Counted from the stretch's first letter, positions 15,718-25,079 are shown. The stretch: DNA of 64,000 bases from Desulforamulus aeronauticus DSM 10349 (GCF_900142375.1 NZ_FRAR01000017.1:1-64000), one strand, 5' to 3'. Notes: generated by a model from the sequence alone, not told the origin. Numbers and translations are program-made.

Positions 15718-16425
15718 TTAATTGCTAATGGGTAAGGCTGCAAGCCAGCGGAGATATTGCTGAGGGAGTCCAAAGAATTGAGCGCCACTGTACATTTTTT
15801 CAAGATACTGGCGGTTAGGTAAGAAACTGTCATCAGCAGGTGTCCTATAACTATCACAACAGAGGTTACCAAAACAACTTTTTACCACCACTCGAATCTT
15901 ACGACATTGACTTATCTGCTTTTGATTGGCATCGAGAATCTGATGTCCTCCGGGCGGCAAGCAATAAAGCACTCCCCAGACCATATTTCCCGGGGATCTT
16001 TCAAATCCGGCCATACCTCCTGGAGTAGCACTTTGATTAAAAACTAACCGATACCCCTCCAAAACACCCCGGCACAAAAAATGGCTACCCGGACAGCGAT
16101 TTTGATACATGTGGTCAGGATTAAGATTCGTTCCGTAGGCAAAATAAAGCCTACCTTCGCCAGCCAACTCAGATAAATAATCTGAAACCAGGATATCTAC
16201 CTTTTGCTGAGATTCCTTTACGGTTAAAAAGCGACAAGAGGTGATGGGCCTGTCAGCCTCTTCATCCAAGGAAAAGATTAATTGCTGAGAGGTAAGGGAA
16301 TTGATAACTTGGATTAATTCTTCGGTTAAAAAATTTCCCCGGTTGGCAATCATTTGAAGTGAAGGGGCATTATCGGCATCACGGATGATACTTAAAACTG
16401 CCATGGTTAAATCTATATCAGTCAT
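15718..16425 (-). CDS. GGCT-fold (gamma-glutamylcyclotransferase-like) protein, catalytic Glu replaced
   Basis: A 235-residue protein. Residues about 1-70 look like a winged-helix or helical domain (DLTMAVLSIIRD, LTEELIQVINSLTSQQLIF), and residues about 90-235 have the GGCT fold: YFAYGTNLNPDHM is the substrate loop, followed by SPGNMVWGVLYCL and GLPQQYLRWLAAL. Aligning by eye to human GGCT, the segment LDEQE that carries catalytic Glu98 reads LDANQ here, so the acid is replaced by Gln. Classical cyclotransferase activity is therefore doubtful. ATG 16425 is used because AAGGAGGT lies 10 nt upstream. It is divergent from hslO. Confidence 0.75.
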   Translation of the reverse strand: MTDIDLTMAVLSIIRDADNAPSLQMIANRGNFLTEELIQVINSLTSQQLIFSLDEEADRPITSCRFLTVKESQQKVDILVSDYLSELAGEGRLYFAYGTNLNPDHMYQNRCPGSHFLCRGVLEGYRLVFNQSATPGGMAGFERSPGNMVWGVLYCLPPGGHQILDANQKQISQCRKIRVVVKSCFGNLCCDSYRTPADDSFLPNRQYLEKMYSGAQFFGLPQQYLRWLAALPISN

Positions 16426-16596
16426 AGGTCCAACTACCTCCTTAAAGGACAAAATGATACTACTTCTTCTATGTGTGAATCATTATTCCCTTTCTATTAT
16501 ACTCTGTAAACCATAAACTATTTTTGCGAAATTGACATGTAGGGCTAGCAAGAGGTAAGATTTACTTGGATAACAAAGGATGGAGGTTTATGCCAA

Positions 16597-17481
16597 TTGG
16601 ATTACTTAGTAAGAGGAGTTGCTACCGACGGTAGCTTTCGCATATTTGCGGCTAGGACCACAGAGACGGTAGAGGAAGCAAGACGAAGACATAACTGCTG
16701 GCCTGTGGCAGCGGCGGCATTAGGTCGAACCATGACGGCAGCCCTACTATTAGGGGCCAACCTAAAGGGAGAGGATATTTTAACCGTTCGAATTATGGGA
16801 GACGGTCCCTTGGGGGCCATCATTGTTTCTGCCAATGCCAATGGTCAGGTAAGAGGGTATGTCCAGGAACCCCAGATACATCTCCCCAGTACACCGGAGG
16901 GTAAGCTGCCGGTGGGGGCTGCGGTAGGTCGAGGACAATTGCATATTACCCGTGATTTGGGGTTAAAGGAGCCTTTCACCGGGAGTGTGGAATTAATTTC
17001 CCGAGAAATAGCGGAAGACATGGCACATTACCTTACCACCTCTGAACAGACCCCTTCTGCGGTATCTTTAGGAGTTTTGGTGGACACAGACAATTCCGTG
17101 GTTGCCGCCGGTGGATTACTATTGCAGCTATTACCCAATGCCGATGAAGATGTTTTACGCAGCCTGGAGGAGAATTTGGCTAAGTTGCCCCAGCTCAGCA
17201 CCTTAATTAAGGACGGTGAAACCCCTGAGGATATTATTAACAGAGTCACTCAGGGCTTAGATATCAAAATTCTGGAAAGCAATCCTGTTTGTTTCTGCTG
17301 CCAGTGCTCCCGGGAAAGGTTAGAGAATTTACTGATCGGCATTGGTAAGGAGGAAGTTAGTTCTATGCTGGAGGAACAAGGGGGGGCGGAAGTTAACTGC
17401 CATTTTTGTTCCGAGCAATATCGTTTTGAGGAAGAAGATTTGCAAAGAATTTTAGTGAGAATTGAAGAACAAACCAAATAA
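16597..17481 (+). CDS. hslO: Hsp33 redox-regulated chaperone
   Basis: A 294-residue Hsp33. The zinc centre near the C-terminus reads CQC...CHFC (CxC at about residues 234-236 and CxxC near 267), the switch by which disulfide formation activates the chaperone in oxidative stress. Conserved N-terminal text includes GPLGAIIVSANANGQVRGYV and VGRGQLHITRDLGLKEPF. TTG 16597 lies 10 nt after GGAGG. The length is standard. A small Dabb-domain gene follows after 19 nt and is probably cotranscribed. Confidence 0.95.
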   Translation: MDYLVRGVATDGSFRIFAARTTETVEEARRRHNCWPVAAAALGRTMTAALLLGANLKGEDILTVRIMGDGPLGAIIVSANANGQVRGYVQEPQIHLPSTPEGKLPVGAAVGRGQLHITRDLGLKEPFTGSVELISREIAEDMAHYLTTSEQTPSAVSLGVLVDTDNSVVAAGGLLLQLLPNADEDVLRSLEENLAKLPQLSTLIKDGETPEDIINRVTQGLDIKILESNPVCFCCQCSRERLENLLIGIGKEEVSSMLEEQGGAEVNCHFCSEQYRFEEEDLQRILVRIEEQTK

Positions 17482-17500
17482 TCTAAAGGGAGTGGCAGGG

Positions 17501-17782
17501 ATGATTACACATATTGTCTTTTTTAAATTCAGGGATGCAAGGGATATTGAAAGGGTTAAGGAAGCCTTGTTGGGTCTACAGGGTAAGGTTCCGCAATTGC
17601 GCCACTTAGAAGTGGGTGTTGATATCATCCGCTCGGAACGTTCTTACGATTTGGCGCTGGTAACTAAATTTGATTCTTTGGAGGATTTAGACGCTTACCA
17701 GGTGCATCCTGATCATCAGGAAGTCGCAAAACTTATCGGCACTGTCAAGGAATCAGCGGTGGCGGTGGATTACCAATCGTAA
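17501..17782 (+). CDS. Dabb (stress-responsive A/B barrel) domain protein
   Basis: A 93-residue ferredoxin-like fold protein of the Dabb family: MITHIVFFKFRD, the central strand YDLALVTKFDS and the signature YQVHPDHQEVAKLI. Small bacterial Dabb proteins are dimeric and mostly of unknown function, some linked to stress. ATG 17501 follows AAAGGGAGTGGCAGGG; the frame could be extended into hslO but the earlier residues are not conserved. Likely the second gene of an hslO operon. Confidence 0.88.
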   Translation: MITHIVFFKFRDARDIERVKEALLGLQGKVPQLRHLEVGVDIIRSERSYDLALVTKFDSLEDLDAYQVHPDHQEVAKLIGTVKESAVAVDYQS

Positions 17783-17788
17783 TAAAAG

Positions 17789-17827
17789 AGCAGCAACCAT
17801 TCTTTTGGAATGGCATGCTGCTTTTTT
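17789..17827 (+). terminator. Intrinsic terminator, shared by convergent genes
   Basis: AGCAGC...GCTGCT with an inner CCATTC/GAATGG stem, followed by TTTTT on the plus strand. Confidence 0.8.
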
Positions 17828-18476
17828 ACTTAACTTTTTGGTATTGTAGGTAAGAATAAACCAAAGTGATGATGGTGGGGAGGAAGATACCCGCCATAAA
17901 TAGAATACCACCGAGTGTTGAGTCTACAAAGGCCGACAGGAGTGCCAAAAGTCCTCCCAACACCATCAATTTCCCACCAACACGGTGGGTTTTGTTCCAT
18001 ACCTCTTCATTAGCCAGCGTCCAAGGAAGTCTAAATCCCACCAGATAATTGTACCTGATTTTGCTCATGTAATTTCCTAATACTACAAATAACAGGGCAA
18101 GTATGCCTTTGATCAAAAATGCTACGTTAATCTCATATCCCCTAGCTATGAGCAGGGGCAAAGGAGTAATCATGAGCATGACCAATACAATAGCGGTTCT
18201 GATTTTTTCATAACTGGAGGCAAATTTCTCGTAGTTTTGCTTTTTCGGATCAAGAGACGGGGTAAAGGTTAAGCCCAGATAAAGAACCAGAGGTAACAGC
18301 GGCATAATTAAACTGGCCACAGCTTTATGGGAATAGTCGTCAACTTCCCCTTGCAGGTTCCAATGAGAGGGTACTTGATCTGGCAGAGACGGATAAAAAG
18401 AGGCACAAAGGCCCCAAAAAAGTATAAGGAAGCCCAGGGTAAGCCAACTAAATTTTATACCATACCTTGTTTTCAT
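17826..18476 (-). CDS. SdpI/DUF1648 family membrane protein
   Basis: A 216-residue protein with about six helices. The N-terminal DUF1648 segment has PDQVPSHWNLQGEVD, and the later SdpI part has NYLVGFRLPWTLANEEVWNKTHR. In B. subtilis SdpI confers immunity to the SDP toxin and can sequester the repressor SdpR at the membrane. The upstream ArsR gene overlaps by 1 nt (TAATG), the same layout as sdpRI. No sdpC-like toxin is visible here, so it may instead be an envelope-stress protein. Confidence 0.88.
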   Translation of the reverse strand: MKTRYGIKFSWLTLGFLILFWGLCASFYPSLPDQVPSHWNLQGEVDDYSHKAVASLIMPLLPLVLYLGLTFTPSLDPKKQNYEKFASSYEKIRTAIVLVMLMITPLPLLIARGYEINVAFLIKGILALLFVVLGNYMSKIRYNYLVGFRLPWTLANEEVWNKTHRVGGKLMVLGGLLALLSAFVDSTLGGILFMAGIFLPTIITLVYSYLQYQKVK

Positions 18477-18754
18477 TATGAGTCCCCTCCTTTGTCAATA
18501 AAACCGGCAAACCAGCCCATAACCTCTTCCAAAACCGAGGTATTCAAAGAGTAGTAAATGAATTGCCCTTTACGTTCATCTAACACCAAAGTAGCATTTT
18601 TTAAGATACTCAGATGATGTGAAATGCTGGGGCGGGAGATATGAAAATGGTCGGCGATTTCGCCAGCAGTTAAATCTTTTTCCCGCAACATTCTGAGGAT
18701 TTCCCTTCTGGTAGGGTCTGATAAAGCTTGAAAAGTTGCATTAATACCAGCCAT
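18476..18754 (-). CDS. ArsR/SdpR-family autorepressor
   Basis: A 92-residue winged-helix repressor: FQALSDPTRREILRMLRE, the recognition helix region ISRPSISHHLSILK and the wing DERKGQFIYYSLN. No metal-binding Cys is present, which fits the SdpR subgroup rather than metal sensors. It is the first gene of a two-gene operon with the SdpI-like gene. The perfect palindrome at 18770-18795, just upstream of its start, is the expected operator. In B. subtilis the partner membrane protein releases repression on sensing ligand; the same is inferred here. Confidence 0.88.
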   Translation of the reverse strand: MAGINATFQALSDPTRREILRMLREKDLTAGEIADHFHISRPSISHHLSILKNATLVLDERKGQFIYYSLNTSVLEEVMGWFAGFIDKGGDS

Positions 18755-19212
18755 AACATCACCCTTTTAGATATTTAGATATTTATCTAAATATCAATAT
18801 AGTATTTTCGTGGGTAGAAGTCAATAAAAACAGGATAGTAAATTACTGCCAATAAAATAGACAGAGGTGTTGAGCAACGCAATAGGCCGGTTATTGTATC
18901 ATTCTATAACTATAGTGTAACATAATCCTTCCAGGTAACGTCCTTATCATAAATACCTGAAGTGGAGTTGAAGAGGTGAAAAAATTATTATTGTAATATT
19001 TATTTTAGGCTTTTTTGGGGCTACCAGTAGTTTATTATTTTCAAGTCACAAGGGATTAGACATTGCGGATATAAATTAAATGTAAATCCGAATGAAGGGT
19101 TTGGGGAGAATTTAATGAAACTATATTATCATGATAATGAAGGGGAACTTATATACAGAATATATCTTTGGATATTTTGAGAAAGGTTATTATGGGGATA
19201 GGTGGTAAGAAC
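18755..19212. other. Intergenic region with operator and a broken small reading frame
   Basis: Apart from the SdpR operator, the only structure I see is at 18974-19078. GAGGTG is followed by a start (GTG AAA AAA) and, after a one-base shift, a frame reading IIIVIFILGFFGATSSLLF then SHKGLDIADIN and a stop. It looks like a signal-peptide gene with a frameshift. A 21-codon frame follows at 19114-19179. Neither is a credible intact gene. Confidence 0.35.
18770..18795. promoter_or_regulatory. Operator of the SdpR-like repressor
   Basis: A perfect inverted repeat with 12-bp arms, GATATTTAGATA-TT-TATCTAAATATC, 16 nt upstream of the arsR-type start. ArsR/SdpR proteins typically bind 12-2-12 AT-rich palindromes of this form. 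Confidence 0.75.
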
Positions 19213-19866
19213 ATGAAAAGATGGTTTAAAAGAGTTACCTTACTAATAGCAATATTTGTGGTACTGCTGCTAGGTGTCAACGGATATATGAAAAAAACAG
19301 GACAACGCCATATGATTGATCTGCAGGATTCGTATCAGGCAGAAGCAGCCATTGTGTTAGGAGCCTATGTCACGCCCAATGGATACCTTTGTGATATGCT
19401 GCGGGACCGGGTGGAAACTGCTGTAGAATTATACAATATGGGTAAGGTCAAGAAACTGTTAATGAGTGGTGACCATGGACAGGAATCCTACGATGAAGTG
19501 AATCACATGCGGCGTTATGCGGAGCAATTGGGTGTTCCGAGTGAAGATATTTTTATGGATCATGCTGGCTTTAGCACCTATGAAAGTATGTATCGCAGTA
19601 GAGATGTTTTTCAAGTAGCTTCTGCCATCATCGTTACCCAGGAGTTTCACCTACCCAGGGCCATCTACATAGCCCGTACGATGGGATTAGAGGCTAAAGG
19701 CTACAAAGCAGATAAACACCTATATAGCGGTATCCAATACAATGAAGCCAGGGAAATCGTGGCCAGGAATAAGGATTTTATCAACGTACATCTACTAAAA
19801 CCACAGCCCAAATTCCTTGGGCCGGTTATCTCGATTAACGGCGATGGCAGACAAACCAGAGATTAA
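19213..19866 (+). CDS. SanA/YdcF-like DUF218 protein, membrane-anchored
   Basis: A 217-residue protein with an N-terminal membrane helix (VTLLIAIFVVLLLGVNGY) and a DUF218 domain. Conserved pieces are AAIVLGAYVTPNG, the LRDRVETAVELY helix, LLMSGDHG, the STYESMYRSRDVF helix and IVTQEFHLPRAIYIA. E. coli SanA, of this family, affects envelope permeability and vancomycin tolerance; the activity is unknown. The start could also be ATG 19192, which has GAGAAAGG upstream; 19213 places the basic residues directly before the membrane helix. It appears monocistronic. Confidence 0.85.
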   Translation: MKRWFKRVTLLIAIFVVLLLGVNGYMKKTGQRHMIDLQDSYQAEAAIVLGAYVTPNGYLCDMLRDRVETAVELYNMGKVKKLLMSGDHGQESYDEVNHMRRYAEQLGVPSEDIFMDHAGFSTYESMYRSRDVFQVASAIIVTQEFHLPRAIYIARTMGLEAKGYKADKHLYSGIQYNEAREIVARNKDFINVHLLKPQPKFLGPVISINGDGRQTRD

Positions 19867-19985
19867 GCAAGGGGAACCCGCCTAACCAGAAGGGCTATTT
19901 TCTGCAGGGATTTCCGGAAATATTGTGTAATAACTAGAATTTAAGATATTTAACAGAGATTATAGAGGAGATAAGGAGAGCCAGT

Positions 19986-21359
19986 ATGAAACAAATTCTA
20001 ATCAAGAATGGTTTAGTCATTACCATGAATGGACAGCGGCAGGTTTTTGAGGGTGGAGATGTACTGGTCGCAGGTGATCGCATTCTTGCTGTGGGGATGG
20101 TTGCGCCAGAACAAATTATGGATGATGCGGAAGTAGTGGATGCCAAGGGAAAAATCATACTGCCAGGTCTTATCAACACCCACGTCCATTTGTCCCAACA
20201 GTTGGCCAGGGGGATTGGTGATGACGTAGATTTATTAACTTGGTTGCGGCAGAGGATCTGGCCTTACGAAAGCAGTATGGATTTGGAGGATTCCTATATT
20301 TCTTCCTTAGCTTGTTGTCTGGAGCTAATTAAATCAGGAGTAACAACCTTTGCCGAAGCGGGTGGACAGGAAGTAGACGGCATGGGTCGAGCGGTGGCAG
20401 AAAGCGGCTTACGGGCTAATTTAGCCCGCTCCACCATGGATTGTGGAGAAGGGCTACCCACCCGTTGGCAAGAAGATACCCAAGTTGCCCTGCAAAAACA
20501 AGAAGAGTTGCTGAAACGCTGGCATGGTCAGGCCGAGGGGCGCATCCGCTTCTGGTTTAGTTTAAGGACTATTTTTAATAATTCGGATGAGTTAATTAAA
20601 AGAACCAAAGTATTAGCAGATCAATATGGTGTAGGAATTCATATGCATGTGGCCGAGGTATTGGAAGAGATCCAGTTTGCCAGGGAGAGCAGAGGGCTCC
20701 CCACGGTGGAACACCTGGCGAAATTAGGGGTACTGGATCGCAATTTCCTGGCTGTTCATACTGTATGGCTGTCAGATAAAGAAATTGATCTCTTTGCGTT
20801 ACATGATGTAAAGGTATCCCATAACCCTGGTGCAGCTATGAAGGTACTTGGTTTTGCTCGGGTTCCTGATATGTTGGACAGGGGTATCCCGGTTTCCCTT
20901 GGTACCGACGGTGCTCCTTGCAACAATCGCATGGATATGATGAGCGAGATGTATCTCACCTCTTTAATCCACAAGGGACGCACCCTGAATCCCCAAGTGG
21001 TGCCAGCAGAGAAGGTGTTAGAAATGGCTACGATTTATGGTGCTCGCTGTCTTCTTTGGGAGGATGAAATCGGTTCCTTGGAGCCAGGTAAAAAAGCAGA
21101 TTTAATTATGATTAACCCGACATCTCCGAGCAGCTTACCCATGCACGATCCCATTGCTAATCTGGTCTATGCCATGAATTCCAGTAATGTGGAGTCTTCT
21201 ATGTGTAATGGCAGGTGGCTCATGCGTGGTCGAAAAGTCCTTACCATGAGTGAAGAAAAAATCTTACAGGTGACCCAGGAACGGGCCGCAGCCCTGATAA
21301 AAAAAGCAGGCATTACTTTACCGGAGCGTTTTCCTGTGATTCGTACTGCTGCCCAATGA
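19986..21359 (+). CDS. mtaD: Amidohydrolase, MTA/S-adenosylhomocysteine deaminase-like
   Basis: A 457-residue metal-dependent amidohydrolase of the TrzN/MtaD/chlorohydrolase group. The metal ligands are visible as THVHLSQQLARG (residues about 65-76), HMHVAE (about 222), AVHTVW (about 258) and GTDGAPCNN (about 305). The beta-sandwich flanks start with ILIKNGLVITMNG. Members deaminate 5'-methylthioadenosine, SAH or related adenosines; other aminohydrolase substrates cannot be excluded. The start follows AAGGAGAGCCAGT. It is monocistronic, and a short GAGCCG/CGGCTC stem sits at its stop codon. Confidence 0.82.
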   Translation: MKQILIKNGLVITMNGQRQVFEGGDVLVAGDRILAVGMVAPEQIMDDAEVVDAKGKIILPGLINTHVHLSQQLARGIGDDVDLLTWLRQRIWPYESSMDLEDSYISSLACCLELIKSGVTTFAEAGGQEVDGMGRAVAESGLRANLARSTMDCGEGLPTRWQEDTQVALQKQEELLKRWHGQAEGRIRFWFSLRTIFNNSDELIKRTKVLADQYGVGIHMHVAEVLEEIQFARESRGLPTVEHLAKLGVLDRNFLAVHTVWLSDKEIDLFALHDVKVSHNPGAAMKVLGFARVPDMLDRGIPVSLGTDGAPCNNRMDMMSEMYLTSLIHKGRTLNPQVVPAEKVLEMATIYGARCLLWEDEIGSLEPGKKADLIMINPTSPSSLPMHDPIANLVYAMNSSNVESSMCNGRWLMRGRKVLTMSEEKILQVTQERAAALIKKAGITLPERFPVIRTAAQ

Positions 21360-21475
21360 GCCGATGTTGCGGCTCTTGGGTAGGCCATCGGCCTTCAGCC
21401 TTTAGTTCTTCCAGCCGGTTAAAGAGTAAGTCTTAGTTCACCAACCAGGCTGAGGGCTGACGACCGTTACCGTTT

Positions 21476-24148
21476 TTAATTTTCGATATATCTGCATAAT
21501 AAGGAACTTAATTCCTCCACTGGTAGGGGACGGCTAAATAAATAGCCTTGCATTTCATTGCATTGGTGATTTTGCAGAAATTGTAGCTGTTCTTGCGTTT
21601 CCACTCCTTCGGCGGTTACTCGCTTTTTTAAGTTTTGGGCCAGCACGATGATGGTGCTAACAATGGCGGCATCACCTGGATCATGGGAGATATCTCGAAT
21701 AAAGCTACGGTCAATTTTAATCATGTCAATGGGAAGGCGATTTAGATAGCTTAAAGAAGAATAGCCGGTGCCAAAATCATCAATGGCGATGGTAATCCCC
21801 ATTTTTCGCAGTTCAAACAACATTTTGCTAGAGAATTCCACATCTTTCATGGCCACACTTTCGGTAATTTCCAATTCCAACCACTGAGGGTCCAATTGGG
21901 TTTCCTGGAGAATTTTAGCAATTCTTTGGACAAGGTTTTTTTGTTGGAATTGGCGGGCCGAAAGGTTCACATTTATTCGCATAGGAGGACATCCCGCGTC
22001 TTGCCAAGATTTATTCTGAGCACAGGCAGTCCGAAGTACCCACTCTCCGATGAAAACAATCAACCCAGTATCCTCTGCTACCGGAATAAACTCATCGGGA
22101 GAGATTAATCCCCACTGAGGGTGCTGCCAGCGGATCAATGCCTCCATACCAATAATTTTACCCGTGGTGAGTTCCACCAGTGGCTGATAGTAAATAATAA
22201 ACTCATCTCGGTCCAAGGCTCGCCGGAGGTTATTCTCCAATTCCAAACGCTGCAGAGACGTGGCATTCATGGCAGGGGTATAGTATTGGAAGTTGTTACG
22301 CCCCGTTACTTTAGCCTGGTACATGGCGGCATCGGCATTTTTTAACAAAGATTCAATATCTTCGCCATCGGCTGGATATACAGCGATACCAATACTGGTG
22401 GTGATATGAAATTCATGATTGCCAAGGAGACAGGGTTCTTTCATGGTCTCTATAATTTTTTGAGCGATCTTACCGGCATCTTCAGTTCTATTGATATTCG
22501 GCAATAGAATAGTGAACTCATCTCCACCGATGCGAGCTATGGTGTCGCTCTTACGTAAAAGGGAAGACAGACGACTGGCAATACTTTTGAGAAACTGATC
22601 GCCCATATCATGCCCAAGGGTATCATTTACCTGCTTAAAGTAATCCAGATCTAAAAATAAAACGGCCAACTTACTGCTGTACCTTTGGGCTTGGCTTAGG
22701 GCAATGGAGAGACGATCATTAAACAATGAGCGGTTAGGTAAGTCAGTTAAAGGGTCGTGATAGGCGAGATAGCGTAGTATTTTCTCAATCCGTCTGCGTT
22801 CGGCTAACTCCTGCTGGGCGGCATTATATAAATGGGCATTATCTAGAGCGATAGAGGCTAATTGGGCGAAGCCTGTCAGCAGTGATATTTCATCAGTTCC
22901 GATTTCCTTATTTTCTTCTGAAAAGTTAATACCAATGATGCCAATCACTTCGGATCCTGATGTAAGAGGTGCAGCTACTCCGGCATGGATTTTCAAAAAG
23001 TGTAAACTAGAGGAACGTCCAGCCCAAGTCGCGTAATCCTCAACCACCATCGGTTTGCCGGTTTGCCAAACTTTACCTGCCAGTCCTTCACCTAGTTTCA
23101 TACGAAAGCCAATGATATCTTTACATTGGCCAATCCCCAAGCGCAAAATAATTTCATTCTGATCACTATTAACCAGATAAATCCAACCATGTTCGGTTTT
23201 CAACATAGCTGCCGCGCGGGATACAATGTCTTCAAGTAGTTCATCCAAATCTAAGCGATTCATTAAGCCTAGGGCAGTTTGGTGCAGGGTTGTTAGGTAA
23301 CGGTTTTGTAGGGCAAGTTTTTCTTGGGCTAATTTATATTCAGTAATTTCATGAAAATAGATAGAAAGACCTTGCTGTGAGGGATAGGCATGAATATTAA
23401 ACCATTTGCCTAGTGGCGAAAAGAAATATTCAAAATGCATCTGAACTTTTTCTTCCATTACCTTCATCAAAGAAGAGTGGATAGAAGTATCAATAACCGA
23501 ATAAAATCTATCCCACAAATATTTGCCAATAAGATCTTCTTTCTTAAGGCCTAAGAGTTTCTCTGCTTCTTTGTTGACATAGGTTACTTCCCAGCGGTCA
23601 TTCACGGCATAGAAAGCATCGGTAATGCTCTCTAGAATATTGTATAATTCATGGTGGGCTTGCCCTAGTTCCCCATTAATCATTCTCAATTCTTCTTCAA
23701 TGGAAAGGAGTTCTTCGTTACTGGCGGTCATTTCTTCATTGGCAGCGACCAATTCTTGCTCAATGAGTTTCCGCTGGGTAATATCTCTGCCCTCAGCCAC
23801 CAAGTAGATGACTTGATTATTTTCATCTAAGACAGGGTTTAGTGTAAAATCAATATAGATATACTTACCACTACTAGTACGATTTTTAGCTTCGAAATAA
23901 ACGGTTTGTCCGGAAGCCGCTCTTTTGACAGCCTTTTTTAGTCTGTTACTAAGGATTGAATCATAATTCCACCAAGGGGTTTCCCAAAACTTTTGGCCCA
24001 CCAGTTGGTCTGAGGGGGTATTAATTAGTTGCGCAGCTGTCTCATTGACCAATAACAGTGTTCCGTCTGGTGCTACCTTCCCGTTGAGGGTAATTAAATT
24101 ATCAATATAATTTTTTAACTCCCGTTCTTTATTCGTCAAACTATTCAT
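21476..24148 (-). CDS. PAS-PAS-GAF-GGDEF-EAL cyclic-di-GMP protein
   Basis: An 890-residue, apparently soluble signalling protein with two PAS domains (about 10-130 and 165-275), a coiled linker, a GAF domain (about 290-440), GGDEF (about 455-625) and EAL (about 640-885). The cyclase site RIGGDEF is intact, and the phosphodiesterase has EALIRW, ESVAMKD, DDFGTGYSSL and AEGVET, so both activities are possible. PAS/GAF input suggests control by a ligand, gas or redox state; no clear haem or Cys motif is seen. There are no membrane helices. It is a single gene and its start is preceded by AGGTATTTTTTAA. Confidence 0.93.
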   Translation of the reverse strand: MNSLTNKERELKNYIDNLITLNGKVAPDGTLLLVNETAAQLINTPSDQLVGQKFWETPWWNYDSILSNRLKKAVKRAASGQTVYFEAKNRTSSGKYIYIDFTLNPVLDENNQVIYLVAEGRDITQRKLIEQELVAANEEMTASNEELLSIEEELRMINGELGQAHHELYNILESITDAFYAVNDRWEVTYVNKEAEKLLGLKKEDLIGKYLWDRFYSVIDTSIHSSLMKVMEEKVQMHFEYFFSPLGKWFNIHAYPSQQGLSIYFHEITEYKLAQEKLALQNRYLTTLHQTALGLMNRLDLDELLEDIVSRAAAMLKTEHGWIYLVNSDQNEIILRLGIGQCKDIIGFRMKLGEGLAGKVWQTGKPMVVEDYATWAGRSSSLHFLKIHAGVAAPLTSGSEVIGIIGINFSEENKEIGTDEISLLTGFAQLASIALDNAHLYNAAQQELAERRRIEKILRYLAYHDPLTDLPNRSLFNDRLSIALSQAQRYSSKLAVLFLDLDYFKQVNDTLGHDMGDQFLKSIASRLSSLLRKSDTIARIGGDEFTILLPNINRTEDAGKIAQKIIETMKEPCLLGNHEFHITTSIGIAVYPADGEDIESLLKNADAAMYQAKVTGRNNFQYYTPAMNATSLQRLELENNLRRALDRDEFIIYYQPLVELTTGKIIGMEALIRWQHPQWGLISPDEFIPVAEDTGLIVFIGEWVLRTACAQNKSWQDAGCPPMRINVNLSARQFQQKNLVQRIAKILQETQLDPQWLELEITESVAMKDVEFSSKMLFELRKMGITIAIDDFGTGYSSLSYLNRLPIDMIKIDRSFIRDISHDPGDAAIVSTIIVLAQNLKKRVTAEGVETQEQLQFLQNHQCNEMQGYLFSRPLPVEELSSLLCRYIEN

Positions 24149-24271
24149 TTAAAAAATACCTCACGCTTTGGGAATACTCATAATTCTTATGATAAAGTAA
24201 ATTCTACAGCACCACAATATTACCTTTTTTTAACATATGTTAATTATAAAAATATTATAAAATATTACAGA

Positions 24272-24303
24272 TAAAATAAGGCCCCCGCAAAAGGCGGAGG
24301 CCA
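24272..24303 (-). terminator. Intrinsic terminator of the ypiB-like gene
   Basis: On the minus strand GGCCTCCGC/GCGGGGGCC with a CTTTT loop is followed by TTATTTT. Confidence 0.85.
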
Positions 24304-24315
24304 TAACAAGTCTTC

Positions 24316-24855
24316 CTATTCGGAACTGAGACGGTGCAGTTCTTCAGTGAGTTTCTTAAATTCAAGCGAGTTTTTTTCATCCAAGCACTCATCAATTTTT
24401 AACAATAGTGCCTTGCGACGAGCTTCCTTTTTGTTAACAGTTCGCACAGCATCCACCAACATCCGATGGGCAATAGCAGCTGGATTCCGCTTAGTGGCGA
24501 CCCTTCTCCGATTGGTTTGGGTGCAGAGCAAGCAATTGGGTGGACTGGCATAGGAGAGCCACATGTAAAGTTTTGTGGGAGGATTTTGTTTTAACTGATA
24601 AATAACCTCATCCACTGAGCCATAACTGACGTTATTTCTACGAAAATCAAAGGGGAAGGTATTGGTGTACACTGCGGAAATCAGTACAGCATCTTTTTTA
24701 TCCGACAAATTGTGAGTAAACTGCACCCGGGATAGAAGTGTCTTGTCACCTTTGATAAATTCAAGCACTTGAGCTGCCTCAGGTTTTTTTAATCGATTGG
24801 TACGCAGAAACCAGACAATCAATTCCCTTTTTTCGGCCAGACTATTGGCTAGCAT
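24316..24855 (-). CDS. ypiB: UPF0302 (YpiB-like) protein
   Basis: A 179-residue protein. The N-terminal half fits UPF0302/YpiB (KRELIVWFLRTNRLKKPEAAQVLEF, then the VQFTHNL and VLISAVYTNTFPFDFRR strands). The C-terminal half is a basic helical region, read as RRRVATKRNPAAIAHRML and a Lys/Glu-rich helix, resembling the IDEAL-type tail of YpiB. The function is unknown. ATG 24855 is used because AAGGGGGG lies just upstream; the longer frame to 24894 would include it. Monocistronic, with its own terminator. Confidence 0.78.
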   Translation of the reverse strand: MLANSLAEKRELIVWFLRTNRLKKPEAAQVLEFIKGDKTLLSRVQFTHNLSDKKDAVLISAVYTNTFPFDFRRNNVSYGSVDEVIYQLKQNPPTKLYMWLSYASPPNCLLCTQTNRRRVATKRNPAAIAHRMLVDAVRTVNKKEARRKALLLKIDECLDEKNSLEFKKLTEELHRLSSE

Positions 24856-25079
24856 GATGGTCCCCCCTTTAACAGAATTGTGAAGCTTAAACATTAATAA
24901 TTAGACTTGAGCCATGATAAATCCTGCTTTTTGAGGAGCGGTAATATATGACATATACCTCCAAGGGGTCATACCCATGTCTATGTTTATTCGCCGGTAG
25001 CACCCTATTTGCCTGAAAAACAACAACTGATGTCTACCAATTTTAGCAATGGGTTCATTACAGGGAGGTCAAGGGTTTT

